Of a stretch of 64,000 bases of DNA, positions 49,746-61,979 are shown one piece after another. The position numbers and the translations under genes are program-made. Positions within the stretch are counted from its first letter, which is position 1, and every line of letters starts with the position of its first letter. The stretch is from positions 93,412,330-93,476,329 of the forward strand of contig CM049307.1 in the NCBI GenBank assembly GCA_026874595.1, given 5' to 3'. Source of the stretch: Sipunculus nudus. Lineage: Eukaryota; Annelida; Sipuncula; Golfingiida; Sipunculidae. The notes under the pieces are model-generated. The model was not told the DNA's origin. It saw nothing but the letters and a program-made list of their open reading frames with translations, and ran no database searches.

Positions 49746-50276
49746 AAAACAATTAAAGAAATGAGAGGAAATGGGATTCTTTTTACTTTCTTCTGCAAAC
49801 GACTAGAGGAAAATGTACGTTATTGGAAAGTAAGAATGAAACACAACAATCTTAAAAGAAATATGCTTAAATTACAAAAAAAAAACATATTTTAAACCAT
49901 GTACGAGCAAACTAATATGTATAATTTATTCATGATAAATTCAAATTATTTTATGGGTTGTTACGCAAAAATTACAAATCGATGTAGTATCCTCTTGACT
50001 ATTTATTTGCAAGAACTTAACACATCTATTTCTCATCACATGAGGTTAAGAGGAAACTGTCATAACATGTACAAGATCTCTCGCCAATTTTGTGTAATAC
50101 ATTAATGTTACCTTTTTTATGTAAGACAGATCGTACCCGATCCACTTGTCTAGTCTTATGTCTAAACAGTCAAGTATACAGCTCTGCATACTTTAAAACT
50201 ACCTTATATTATAAACGTCAGTATGCACCTCCTGCAAAAGCTATTATGAATAATATATTACCTATGAAGCATTGGT
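49746..50276. other. AT-rich intergenic DNA
   Basis: No gene, repeat or promoter box is recognised. Short open frames lack any domain. Confidence 0.5.
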
Positions 50277-50949
50277 ATTCCGGCTTCAGTGGTCTACAGG
50301 TACAGCGCATGAATCAAAGCCGGGAGACCGTGAGTTCGAATCTCAGGTGAGGTGGATAGGTTTTCCTCGGTCGGCCCCCACCCAGGCTAAGCGCCCTGCG
50401 GGCTTAATGGGGAGACTGTTCCTTAAGCTGTGTTTCACTCACAAACAAGTGCTCCTTTAGGGCCTCAGTATTTGGACTCAGTAATGGGGATAACAGAACC
50501 AGCAGGATCGTTATTTCGAGTATGTTTGACACCTACACTGATATAAATATAAAAGGTCGAATTTTGCTCCATTTGCTTCCCGCTTCATCGACCACTTAAC
50601 CCGGCGGGGTGTGGAACCTGTCTTTAGAAGTCTGTGGCCCATGGGAGGCGGATTACTGGGCCGGTGAGCTGTCAGTCAAAACGAAATGTAACATTATTGA
50701 CCCTAGGCACTTATTTTTTCTGGTATTGGATAGAATGCTACGATAAAATAGTCTTAACATCATAAAAGGTCGATGAAGCGAGAACGCAAAGGGAGCAAAA
50801 TTCGACGTATTATTTTATAAGAGTAGTTGACACCAGGGTTATCGCGTGTACTCCCCTTCCACCTATATTCCGAAACCGGAATGGAATTCTGCAGTGTACA
50901 TATTGAGCAAGCTTAATAAAATGAGGCGGTTACCTCTACCAAAAAAAAA
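50277..50949 (+). mobile_element. tRNA-derived SINE interrupted by a DNA transposon
   Basis: The head has a B-box-like GAGTTCGAATCTCAGG (about 50,332) and a degenerate A box (CAGTGGTCTACAGG). The body shares CACCCAGG.TAAGCGC, AATGGGGAGACTG and TGTTTCACTCACAAACAAGTG with the SINE at 32,850. The 3' end GGCGGTTACCTCTACCAAAA (about 50,925) also matches. The middle is interrupted at 50,534-50,826 by a foreign element, so the two halves are one SINE split in two. Confidence 0.75.
50534..50826. mobile_element. ~293-bp inverted-repeat element nested in the SINE
   Basis: Long terminal inverted repeats pair TCGAATTTTGCTCC...CGCTTCATCGACC on the left (about 50,556-50,594) with the complement on the right (about 50,768-50,806), plus an outer TAC.CT.ATA.AAATA. 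TTGACACC stands on both sides (50,526-50,533 and 50,827-50,834), a 7-8-bp target-site duplication. There is no transposase. An 8-bp duplication is usual for hAT-type elements, but the termini do not clearly match that group, so the superfamily is open. Confidence 0.78.
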
Positions 50950-51810
50950 TGGTAACGTATGGTATGACGTTTGTGGTCGTAAACCCTGCTTGTTCATTTA
51001 TCAGAGGTATTTATCACTGATGTAAATTTATTCACATCCCCAAGTAAAAAAGGAAATTACCCCTTCCCATCATTCCCAGTCATTCTTCCTTCTCACCGCA
51101 TGTTATGTAAGTGGGTGCATAAATTAAGAATAATTGATTAAAATTTAAATATAATATGAACAAATTATAAATTAGGCGATATAATTATCTCGAAATCGCT
51201 ATGTTCACAACTACCCGTTTTATTGCCTTAAACGTAAGGGGGGGGGGGGCACCTCTGAAAGAGTGTGGAGATTATGTCACCCTGCCCAGCCCCAACCCTA
51301 CCCCTTCATTAGCTACAGAGGAAGTGTATAGGTATATTGCATATTCCATTCTGACTGACCCCTTTGTGAACTTTGATGGTGTGAGAGTTTCCCACACACA
51401 ACGATTTATCGATATGTTCCTATGTCCGATCAAAAAGGTTTTTACTCCGGGAGGTTCGGCTGAACAGTGCTCCAAGGTAATGATAATGCAGACTTTAAAA
51501 TCAGTGATGAGTACAAACTGCAGCAATTGGATAACTACTCCCGTCAGGAGGGTATGCGTTCATCCCCGTTCGTGTTTGTGTGTTTGTTCAGAACACAACT
51601 CACGCAATCATCGACGGAATCACATGAAATTTCAGAGCATTGCGGGAATGGACCAATGACGAATCTGACGCTGGTGTAGGTCCGGAACCACGTCTAAATT
51701 CAGACAGGTCATGTTGTAATATTTATAAATATACAGTAATTTATGCACGAATGATAGGCCGAATAAGTGAAGATGTTTTTTATTGAGCATCCCACAAAGG
51801 GACACTCCAA
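50950..51810. other. Intergenic DNA, dispersed-repeat fragment
   Basis: A G run at 51,239-51,250 is followed by an open stretch of 152 codons that I do not trust. The part at 51,550-51,625 (GGAGGGTATGCGTTCATCC and TGTGTTTGTTCAGAACAC) resembles 46,748-46,830. No gene is called. Confidence 0.5.
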
Positions 51811-51818
51811 ACCTTATG

Positions 51819-51900
51819 ACAGAGGCTTGCATTCCATAGAATGCAGCTCTGTACCCCAATCCTATGACAGTGGCGTGCATTCCATAGAATGCACCTCTGT
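51819..51900. repeat. Two tandem hairpins (48-bp spacing)
   Basis: The first hairpin (51,819-51,852) pairs ACAGAG and TGCATTC with GAATGCA and CTCTGT around a CATA loop. The second (51,867-51,900) pairs GTGCATTC with GAATGCAC and then ACAG with CTGT. The loop and stem cores are identical (TGCATTCCATAGAATGCA), while the flanks have changed. Confidence 0.75.
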
Positions 51901-52220
51901 AGTTTTTAAATGAATCTTGCACGTGTAATGCATCTTCAGGAATGAGAATATCGGGAATATTGGGTGATCCTTATATCACATGTTAATTGAGACAAAAATC
52001 TATAGGAATCTGTATTTTTTTATAAGTCACTCTGTCAAAATTAAATAAAAAATACCTCAAGTCTCCCATTTTCAAATCGTGTCATGTCACATAGAAAAAA
52101 AACTAAGCCCAATTGCTAGGTATGTTTTTATCAAATAATAAATTGCCAGCAAAAAAAATGATGAAGTCATGCCATGAAAATAAATATGTTATGCCTTCCT
52201 CTCACAACATATGACGATTC

Positions 52221-52222
<2 letters not shown>

Positions 52223-52307
<85 letters not shown>
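52223..52307. repeat. (AT)n microsatellite, ~42 units
   Basis: The longest pure AT tract in the window. It creates a false poly-(Tyr-Ile) open frame. Confidence 0.96.
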
Positions 52308-52309
<2 letters not shown>

Positions 52310-53020
52310 GTATTTGTTTATTTTGCGCCTGGCGTGTTAGGCTCAAGCCCTGGGCGTTGCTTTTGGAACCGTACTGGTTGTAACCCTGGATTGTAAAGAC
52401 AGCGTGTTCGGTGAAGTCTAGAAATTTCGGGTCTGTTCATGCGCTATGGGTGCATGTGTATTGTTGTGTTTAGAAGGTTCGTGAATATGGAAGTTTCTGA
52501 GCTTCGGGTGAATAAGCTATGAATAGGGAAGTTGTTTATAAACGGCAGAGAGGAAAATACCAGCTGACAAGGAAGAATGTGACTCTCTCGTCAGTCTTTT
52601 TGGACCTTTCCAATAATTGCAAAACTTACAGATATTCTACAGACTTAACAGATTTAATACGGATTGTCCTCAGTTTGACTTTTGGATTATTACCAGATCT
52701 TCATTTTTGGATTAAAACATATTGTTTTCGATATTAAATCAGACTATTCTTTCGGAAGCTGTGACATTGTTGGTTTAATTAAAGCCATGGACCCTTACAC
52801 TCTGGTGATGTACACTTTTATTATTGCTATACTGTGTAATTGTATTGATTTAGTGTATTGTAATGTTAGGATTGTTCTAACAATAAATTATGATTTATTC
52901 ATTGCCCTAGACATTTGAAGCCGCCTTGTGCTGCGGAATCTGATTTTTTTCATCTCCGTAACAACAATTTATGCTCGTCACGATTACGTGATCTGTTGTT
53001 ATTAGGTTCCGTAACAAGAT

Positions 53021-53027
<7 letters not shown>

Positions 53028-53059
<32 letters not shown>
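53028..53059. repeat. (AT)n microsatellite
   Basis: About 16 AT units after GATTATATT. Confidence 0.93.
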
Positions 53060-53060
<1 letters not shown>

Positions 53061-53709
53061 TTCTTTTTAAAAGTGGGTTGCAATTTTTATGTTTTTATCA
53101 TTATCATTATACGTATTATAAGTGGACTTAAAGCTGAGCTGAGCTATTCAATCTTTCAGGTAGGAATAGAATCGAGTATACTAGGTCTGCAGGATGAGCG
53201 ACGGATGATCATCCCGACTAGCTCTTCAGTAACTTCAGTGAATCTACAGAATTACTGACTTAGAATGTTGTTTGCTACGCTGATCAATGTTCTGGTTGGG
53301 AATTTAAAGTACTTGTGGAATACAACTCGTATATTTCAAGAGTCGTTATTATGTTTCTATATTATTCATTATACTGACTAGTCAGATGTTGCTGAATGGT
53401 GTGCTGTTGTTGAGAGTACAGAGTGCTTAGCATTTCATCATACCAAGAGCTTTCCCTCCTTCCTACCCTAATTACAGCGCTCTCTTCAAGCCGCCCCTGA
53501 GTCAAACATCATCCATCGCCCCCTCCTGGCAATTTTGGATACTAATCACAAATTAAACTCATGTAAGCTCTTCACATCATACAAATATTGAAATATATGT
53601 AATCCAGCCTGCATGGTGGATGTGGATCTGGAGGGGGGGGGGGGGGCTGATGCACGAAACACAATCCAATGAAGATGGCGCCACAAGCCTTGTATACAAC
53701 AAAACTATC

Positions 53710-55470
53710 CGAAACATCCTTAGCGTCTACGCTCCCACACTCTGTTCTCCACATGAGACTTAAGATGCATTCTACGAGGCGCTGGAGGCCAAAGTCAGAG
53801 AGATCCCACAGAAGGAAAATCTGTTCCTGTTTGGAGACTTAAACGCCCGGTTGGGTGCGGACCATAACTCCTGGTCACGCTGCATTTGACACTTTGGCAT
53901 CGGTAAACTCGACGAGAACGGACAGTGGCTGCTTGAGCTCTTAGCCATTAGCACCAGCTGGACTTTGTGATCACAAGGAGGTCCCTGCTGAACCACGTGC
54001 TTGTCACCCGCACCTTCCACAGTAACGACTGCGACACCGGCCACTCCCTGGTCAGCAGCAACGTGCACCTCCGACCCAAGCGTATCCATCTCTCTAAGCA
54101 GAAGCCCTGCCATCGCCTTAACACCGCCAGAACGTCGATGCCGAATGTACGCAACATATTTGCTGAAGCCATTGACAATGCCCTAGAGGACTGCCCTGCA
54201 TACAGTGCTACTGCGCGATGGAATTTCAACCGTAATGCTGTGAACCAGGCCGCATCGGAGACTTCAGCAAGAGAGAGAGAAAGAATGAAGACTGGTTCGG
54301 GACGGGTTTGAGAAGATTGTATCTGCTATCGCTGCCAAGCGCGCTGCACGCCTCGAGTACAAGAGGCGGCCATCTAAGAAAACACTCACTGCCTTCAGAG
54401 TGGAACGCAATAACGCCAAAAGGACAGCGCAAGTTGGCAAAAGACAACAGGCTGAAATTGTCCCATCACATCCAGATCTACTCGGACATTGGCAACATCC
54501 ACCCCATATATGAGGCATGAAGAAAGCTTTCGGCTCCAGCGCCATCAAGATTGCCCCCTCAAGTCCACCTCAAGAACAAGGGCGACCGCAGCGATCGCAA
54601 CTACTATCGCGGAATATCCCTCCCCAGCATCGTGGGAAGGCCTTTGCCCGAGTCGTCCTCAACAGACTCCAGTATTGGCCAAGGGCGTATACCCAGAGTC
54701 ACAATACGGGTTCAAAGCCAAGAGCTCGACTATCGACGAGTCTGATGACGGCATCTTCCCGCACCCCAGGAGTGACGGGAACCTCTTCAACCTGACCCGT
54801 CTCAGAGCAAAGACAAAGGTGCACAGAGTCCTGATCAGGGAAATGCTCTTCGCAGATGCTGTTACTCTCTCTGCCCACACAGAGGAAACACTCCAGCAGC
54901 TTATCACTCGCTTTGCGGAAGTATGCACCGAGTTCGGTCTCACCATCAGCTTGAAAGAGACGAACATCATGGGCCAAGGCGTGAATGACACCCCCCACAT
55001 CACCACTGGCGTAAACACTCTGGAAGTGGTCGAGAACTTCACCTACCTTGGCTTATCTATCTCTAGCAACCCATCCTTGGACACTGAGATCAATGTGCGT
55101 ATAGGTAAGGCAGCCACTGTGATTTCCCGTCTATCGAAGAGAGTGTGGGACAATGTCATGCTATCAACCAACACCAAGATTAAAGTATATCAAACGATAT
55201 ATCAGCGATACATTGATACTGTACTCCCTTCAAGAGCGCAGGCTAAATGCTTTCCGCATGCGCTGTCTCAGACGACTCCTGGCTATCACTTGGCAGGATC
55301 GCGTCACCAACATTGACGTCTTGTCCCAGGCAGGAATGCCAAGCATGTTTGCCATCTTGACCCAAGGACGGCTAGGCTTGCTGGACCACGTGTGCCGGAT
55401 TGACGACGGTCGCATTCTCAGGTGCAGATGCTCTATTGTCTCTCGAGACAGAAGGACGCCAACAACATAA
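53710..55470 (+). pseudogene. Non-LTR retrotransposon pseudogene, endonuclease plus reverse transcriptase
   Basis: Remains of a LINE ORF2 spread over several frames. Endonuclease (53,710-54,230): NILSVYAPTL, FLFGDLNARLGADH, then after a frameshift HQLDFVITRRSLLNHVLVTR and DCDTGHSLV. In the last motif the usual SDH/TDH aspartate is Gly. RT (from about 54,560): NYYRGISLPSIVG in one frame, YPESQYGFKAKSSTID in another, then about 90 residues are missing, including the first catalytic aspartate. The frame continues LTRLRAKTKVHRVLIREMLF and FADAVTL, where the FADD catalytic box reads FADA. The 3' part is LTISLKETNIMGQGV, FTYLGLSISSN, KRVWDNVML and, after another shift near 55,215, RRLNAFRMRCLRRLLAITW. 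It stops near 55,470. The lineage is an APE-type, jockey/CR1-like superfamily; the exact clade is uncertain. It is more GC-rich than its surroundings. Confidence 0.9.
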
Positions 55471-56019
55471 CATATTGGTTTCACTGGTAAAAATGCTCAT
55501 CTACGTTTACAACTTATAAAATGTCATTTTAAAATATAGTTATCCTAGGCTAATGGGAAGGCCGTTCTTAACTTATGCTATAGTCCCATTGGATTTAAGG
55601 CCTCTTGCGATGTTGGGCAAAACAAGTTTGGCGATAGGGTGAGACTGCTAGCATGAAAAACGGAGCAGTCACATTTTATATTTAGGCTAAGTTTAGGCTA
55701 ATATCCTGCGAATTGTTAGTGTAACTTCGGCTTAAGTCGCCGCGGTTCTCCGACTATGCCCTGGAATTTGTCGCGGATGTTCGGCGAAGCTCGGTGAAAT
55801 GTTTGCAAGTGCACGGATTTTCAACATCTGCTGAGCACCCCAGAACTGTTGCAGTTGCATAGCCGAACACTTTTGAACAATGGGAATCTGGTTTTGAAAA
55901 TGGCATGCTGGTAAAAATGAGTCACAAATTATGACAATTTCACAGAACAGATAAAACTTTAACGTCATGTAGAGATAACGATATGTTTGACCCATTATAT
56001 CAGAGTAACTAGGAAATGA
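55471..56019. other. Spacer between two LINE relics
   Basis: No gene is recognised. A TTTAGGCTAAGTTTAGGCTAA direct repeat is at about 55,680. Confidence 0.5.
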
Positions 56020-57060
56020 ATAGCACGATTTCTTATGACGAAGTAGAAAGCGTAGTAAAAAAAGCTGAAAAGTGTGAAATCGGCAGGAATTGGTGATGTT
56101 TTGAAAAATTCCTTAGTCATTGAAGCATTACACATTTTCTTAAATATGGTATTTAATTATGGAATAGTTCCGTCTATATGGGCATATTCAACGATAATTA
56201 CGATCTTGAATTAAAGTGCCGATGACCCTACTGTGCCGATGAACGATAGGGGTATCAGTTTGTAATGCTGTACTGCAAAGGTCTATAAAGGGTTTTGGAA
56301 TAGGCTTCTTATATTTTACTTAGACTTTAATAACATCTTAGTTGAAGAAAAAAAGTATTTAGAAAAATAGATCTTGCTTGGAGCGTATTTTCCTAATATT
56401 GTTTTATAAGAAATAGACTAAATTTGGCGCTTAATGAGTTTACATCCTTTATAAAACCGCCTTTGATTCTGTGAAAAGAGACTTTCTGTACTAAAAACAT
56501 TTTTTCAATGTAAAATCGATGGCAAACTTTATTTGGCTGTTAAGATTTATTCAAGGACACACGAGCTTGTATAAAGGTTAATGATCTAAACACAGACTTG
56601 TTTGATACCTCAGATGGTGTCAGGTAGTATGTTCAACTTTCACCAACACTATTTGCGATCTTTATTAATGATTTGGCAGAAGCTATCAAAAGAATGCAGA
56701 GACAAAAAGATGTAAATGGTAGGAATGATAGCATCTTAATGTACGCTTATGACATATTTTTAATAGAATTTTTTACATCTACTTTATAAGAAATGTTTTC
56801 TCACGTTCATGAATGGTGTCAAAAGTTGCTAATGGAAAACAGGGATAAAAAGTCAAAAGTTGTACAGTTTAGGAAATCGAGTCAAAAAAAGTCAAATGTT
56901 CTGTTTAACGCAGGGGATAAAATAATTTCCTATACATCATTTTATAAATATCATGATGTGTATTTTGATGAAAATTTAAATGAAAAAATCATGAGAAAAG
57001 AATGCCTGAAGTTACTATAAGAGCATTAGGGGCTGTGATAAATGAATATCGATAAAAAAA
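56020..57060 (+). pseudogene. Second non-LTR retrotransposon relic, reverse-transcriptase domain (different lineage)
   Basis: RT motifs appear in order across shifted frames with stops: ISYDEVESVVKKA (56,029); GIGDVLKNSLVIEALHIF (56,086); YGIVPSIWAYSTIITIL; a degraded PVNYRGISL-type motif, VPMNDRGISL (56,229); and KTAFDSVKRDFL near 56,453, the first catalytic aspartate region. SPTLFAIFINDLAEAIKRM follows at 56,640. The YADD box is altered to YAYD (LMYAYDIFLI, about 56,740). The last part is EWCQKLLMENRDKKSKVVQF and FYKYHDVYFDENL (to 57,020). The order and spacing are those of an RT core. The sequence is AT-rich and differs from the LINE at 53,710, so it is another lineage. It is dead. Confidence 0.85.
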
Positions 57061-57960
57061 ATAACATGTTTTAAAAGTTTACCGCAATCTTTTTCATGCT
57101 TGTGTACTGCTAATCAGAGAGAGAAAATATCACACACTTAGGAAATCTATAAACTGTATGACAAACATGTCGAATGGTTTAAAAGAGGGGGGTGGGGGGT
57201 GGCAACTCCTTTACAAAGCCTGAAACATTTAAAGTTCATGTAGATATATAAATATATACCAAGACGTGAAGAGTAGTACTATGACGACGTATTTTTATGT
57301 GTGACATGGTGATCATTGGTATGTGTTTCGATAAACAATGCCTATATCAGGGTTCCGGCCAGAATTTTTCACAACGCCATGGCAGGTAAAAAAAACATGT
57401 GAAAGGGGGTCGGGGGAAATAGACAACTGGAGCTAAATCTTTTTGAGCAAGACAAATGCAAAGAACAGCTATTTAACACAACATAATTTTTAAGTTAAAA
57501 CAGAACTTTTTTATTATAAAAAAATATTTAAATGAAATGAAATAAAAATTGGCCATTTCACATACATGAACACAATTCATTAAAAAAATTACTACAGAGG
57601 GACTGTTTAAGCATTGGCTAATCGTAACTAAAAAGTGACTTTTTATATGTTTCCCCCTGGGTAAACCTGCCTCCTGCCGTTTGACGCCCATGAATTAACA
57701 GAAAATACATAACATCTATATTTTGATATAGGATATGAAAACCATCTTCAAAGGATAAGGCTGTAAGGATTGTGATATGCAAGCTGAAATTTACTGACGC
57801 TTTGTAATACAAATGTTCTAATCTGGATATAATGATTGTTCCTCGTGCTATGTAAATCTGCATTCCACATTATATTTCTGCATTATGACAGGTATATATG
57901 TGTTGATAGTGATAAGCGGCCTTTCGTTCACCGACATACTTTGTTCCTCTAGAGAGCAGG
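57061..57960. other. Intergenic DNA after the LINE relic
   Basis: May hold the decayed 3' end of the LINE (to about 57,150). A GGGTTCCGGCCAGAATTTTTC stretch at 57,350 looks like part of a dispersed repeat. No gene is seen. Confidence 0.5.
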
Positions 57961-57964
57961 TTGA

Positions 57965-58424
57965 GGTTAAGTAAACCGATTCCACGTGCGTTTGTTGTGT
58001 GATGGGAGGATTTCACCCAGATCCCAGACTTTCCCCTTATTTGATTGGCTGGTACACCTGTGACATCATGGACTGAATTTTATCAACAACTCAGATCTAG
58101 TAATGCATGTTGTTTTTATTCTCTGCTGAAAATTTGGGACTGACAGAGGCGGAAATACTGTGCTTTTACTGAGATCTAGAATTTTTAGTCACAGGGGATT
58201 TCCCAGTGTGTGACGTCACTGCCGATTTGACAGTGCTCATAGATGTGCCCATAGTTTTTGAACAAATCACACAACCTCATGTTTTTAGTGGAAAAATAGA
58301 TAGAATAAATGTTTTTCCTCCAGGAATTGGGCTCATTTTATGTAAAATCTATATTCATATTTTTTTTCATAGACAATTATGTTATATGATAATATAATGA
58401 GATTTGGAATACGTTTGCTTGACC
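57965..58424 (+). mobile_element. 460-bp MITE, copy 2 (opposite orientation)
   Basis: Reverse complement of the element at 48,964-49,424 along its whole length, with scattered substitutions. The ends are GGTTAAGTAAACC and GTTTGCTTGACC, and it is flanked by a perfect 4-bp duplication TTGA (57,961-57,964 and 58,425-58,428). Inside are GTGACGTCACTGCCGATTTG and other stretches shared with copy 1. A 63-codon frame within it is not a gene. Confidence 0.9.
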
Positions 58425-61236
58425 TTGATGAGCCGAAGTGCGCCGAGATTTTATCTTCACAATAATGTCCAGACGACCTGACAACGACCGTCCTGCCCAA
58501 CATTGTGTTATTTAATCTCTTTTTGTACAAAAGAAAACCCTTTTGAATAAGGCGATGAGCATTTTCATATAAAATATCTAAATAAGAGGAAAATTTATTT
58601 TTTATTAAAATATTTCATACAGGAGATTTTTTTCAGATATTAGTGTTTAATTTGATGACAATATTTGGAATTATAGACTTTACATTCATAGATATATGGA
58701 GATAACACAAACAGCAGTCACTCATACGATCACCTCCACCTCCCCCTCCCCAAAAATTAAACCAAATATTGTGAAAATGTAAAAAGCTTTTGCTTAGAAA
58801 TGCTAATAATTGTTTCTACATTATACAACAAACAGTTCGGTCCAGTTCACAAATATGTCTACCACAGTCCTGGAAAAAAATATTGATACATTCGATTCTT
58901 ATTCAAATTAACATGGTGACAGAGATATATGAGGGAATGGTTAACATATTTTATTTTGTTTTATAGCTGTGGCAAAAGTGTAAGAAAGACCGGAGAGTCG
59001 TCAAACATGATGGTGGCACCACAAAATACGTTTTGCTGAGCGCTTAGTATAACATAGACACTGCCCAAACTTTTATGAATATACGACTAGCTGCTGATAA
59101 ACGGACAACTTACGAAAGAGGGCGCACCAAAGCCGGGCCATGGATATCACCTACTGTGAGCTGAAAAAAAAGGAATACTGGTATTTTCACTTGGGGAATA
59201 AAATTGTGCATTTGGGTATCTAATGGTGTACCTGAAATTTACACCCAGGACGTACCTGTCTTTTTAATACAGGTATAGACCTGATAAGATCAGACTGGCT
59301 TATCATAAATAATTATGAATGAAATATTTTAAAAGCAAAAGGCTCTTTATTTCAGAGAGGTGTTTCAAAGCGACATCTAGCAGTTGAAAACTTTAATGTC
59401 AAGTTTTCCGTTACTATTCTCTGTCACCATGAAAACTGCATGGATACGATGTGTATGCAGTTTTGCTGCCGAAATATCATGTTTTTTTAAGAAGCAAGAT
59501 AATTCCAAAAATAACTCGAATTAACAATATTGATGAGGTAATTAATTATTTCCTAAAATTATAAATTACTTTCTTAGGACTTGTGTCCATATCATTTTTT
59601 TATCAAACGGAAATATTTCTTATTAATGTCTTATTATTATATTATCCTTCTATATGTATTATATATACATTTAAATGATGCGGGAAAATTGTTATGTCGA
59701 TAATGTGACGAGGAATACGGCGGAGTAATTTGACAAAAAGTCGATTATGTGGAATGTAAGTTAATGATCTGTTATGTCGTAAATTGTGATAAGCTTATCA
59801 AATATGGTAGAGATTATGATTTTTATGTGATGTTATAATCCCAAGTGATACTGTAGGACGTGATATTCCAAAACAAATTAAAAGAATTTGTCAAATGAGT
59901 AAGAGAATGCCATCTTTAAGACTGAAGAGGGGTAATACCTAAACCATGAGAACTCAAAGGATCTTACCAAGATCCAGACAGTATGATTACTATTCTGAGA
60001 GTCTTACAGCGATACATGGTTCTTTAAGCACCCCGAGGTTCAAATTTTCTTGGCGAGACTTGTTGTTGAATTTGTTGTTGAAGGATCGGCCATGCACAAA
60101 AGTGGAAAAAAACATAATTTTTGGATGGAGCAGTAAGATTTAAATTCGGAGTTGAAATTTGGATCTGAGTTCGAATCCAGGCAAACATCCCTTTTTTCCA
60201 TATAAAACCTTCAGAATATATCAATTCGCCCTAAATTTAGATACTTCATCCTTGGCTTATGATCCACTCACTTAGTAAATTTCATTTAATCAATTAAAAA
60301 CATTTTGATATATTTGTTTGTGGGTACTAATGAACTTTCATAGGATTATAATGGTGATGTCGTCATGGTGACAGCGTTATCATGGGAGGTGGGGGCAATG
60401 TCATGTATATGACAATGACGTCATATAAAGGTCCCTTGAAGACTAGTCGGAAGAGAAACATTTTAAATCTGGTCAGGCTGACCTATGAAAAGTAATTTTG
60501 ATGCGTCAGACTGCAGGAGCAGAGTGAATAATGCAGGACAGCAGAGAATGTCGAGGAACAAATAGTTTGAGAAAGCTCATAAATTTTGGTTGGCCTGAGA
60601 TTTGATGGTTGGAATAAATAAAAAATATTGTGTTGGTGTCTGTCCTTTTTATAATGTTGGAGATGGTAGAAAGGGGTGAGTGTGCTGCTGGTTAACATAC
60701 TTTAGAGGTTTTGCGCAGAATATGGACGTCGGTCCAGGCATTGGCGGAGGTTTGTGCTCTATCTGTGCATTTATGTTCCGGGATACTTTCTTCGCATTTG
60801 TAATCTTCAATACATATTTCAGGGAAATTTTACAACCAGTGTTAAGACAAACAAGAAACATCTCACATTTTATACTTTATTGGTGCATCTCAATCGAATG
60901 TGTAAACAACATACAGACGTTAAGATATGGTGCATATCATTAATAAGCATGCTCATTGTTGTGTATATATGTTTAGCTAATTAAGAAAAAAAATATTATA
61001 TAAATGTATTAGTAAAGTTTTGATTCCTCATTTTATTCAAACAGGCATGTTCTTACAAACAAGTGGTGACAGTCACCATTTTTCATCATCTCTCATCCTA
61101 CCATCTTTGGTCCACATGTTGAGTTGTATTATTAAATTACCAGGTTAATAATAAGCAAAACAAAAAAAAATCTTCATGTCGGTCGTTTAAAGACAGATTT
61201 TTGTGTAAATAATATGGAATAATTAAGACTTAGAAT

Positions 61237-61238
<2 letters not shown>

Positions 61239-61295
<57 letters not shown>

Positions 61296-61312
61296 TTATA
61301 TATATATATATA
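61239..61312. repeat. Interrupted (AT)n microsatellite
   Basis: About 37 units with two TTTAT interruptions. Confidence 0.95.
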
Positions 61313-61923
61313 TTAATATTGTATTTATATACCTTGGGGAAACTTTAAACTAGCCATAATAAGTTTCAATAATATTATTATTGATATTAAGATACACCTC
61401 AATTCACAATACATACACATTTCACAATAATAATATAAGTAAAAAAATGTTAACAGTCCAGGGAGGGGTAAACCCTATTTTTCATCCCGTAAAATAAAAC
61501 AATACACGCTCAGGCCTAATACCGAAACTCAGGGAAAACTGTCCCAGAATGCATCGTTACAGCGTACACAATCATCCTAAACATTTCTGCACCATCAGAG
61601 GGGCACATCCTCTCTCCGTCTGCCCTTGCGATCTCGCCATATGACCACCCCCCTCCCGATATTTTAAAGTCCGCCCCTAAAGGAGCGTATGATTCCATGT
61701 TGCAAAGGTAAGGCTATATTTTCCACATACATGGCATATGTACAAGTAATATACATATTTTACATCATGGTATTATTATAAACCAACAAAAGTGTAATTT
61801 TTTTACATATAGTTCATGCAATAGAGATTACCACCATGCACAATTCAATATTGAGGAAAAAATAGTACTACACCCTTTTTAATAAAACAAGCTGATTGGT
61901 TTAATTTATTTCGCCTTGGTTCC

Positions 61924-61924
<1 letters not shown>

Positions 61925-61976
<52 letters not shown>
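61925..61976. repeat. (AT)n microsatellite
   Basis: About 26 units. It lies beyond the likely 3' end of the lectin gene. Confidence 0.95.

Positions 61977-61979
<3 letters not shown>

Larger units (their letters stand above)
51905..53709. other. Intergenic DNA with two (AT)n tracts and a G run
   Basis: (AT)n at 52,223-52,307 and 53,028-53,059, and a G run at 53,633-53,646. The part 52,310-52,980 is less AT-rich and has GTTCCGTAACAA/CTCCGTAACAACAA repeats (about 52,955 and 53,007). I considered an LTR but could not define ends. No gene is supported. Confidence 0.5.

Noticed and set aside
51201-51659. 152-codon frame
   Set aside because: It runs through a G homopolymer and a fragment of a dispersed repeat also seen near 46,750. 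No domain is recognised.
52174-52396. Open frames encoding Tyr-Ile repeats
   Set aside because: Translation of an (AT)n microsatellite.
52310-53020. Possible solo LTR (repeated CCGTAACAA words, moderate composition change)
   Set aside because: I could not find paired TG...CA ends, a target-site duplication or a primer-binding site.
60140-60185. GAGTTCGAATCC, a B-box-like motif suggesting a tRNA or SINE
   Set aside because: There is no A box at the right distance and no tRNA-like fold. Probably chance or a very decayed relic.
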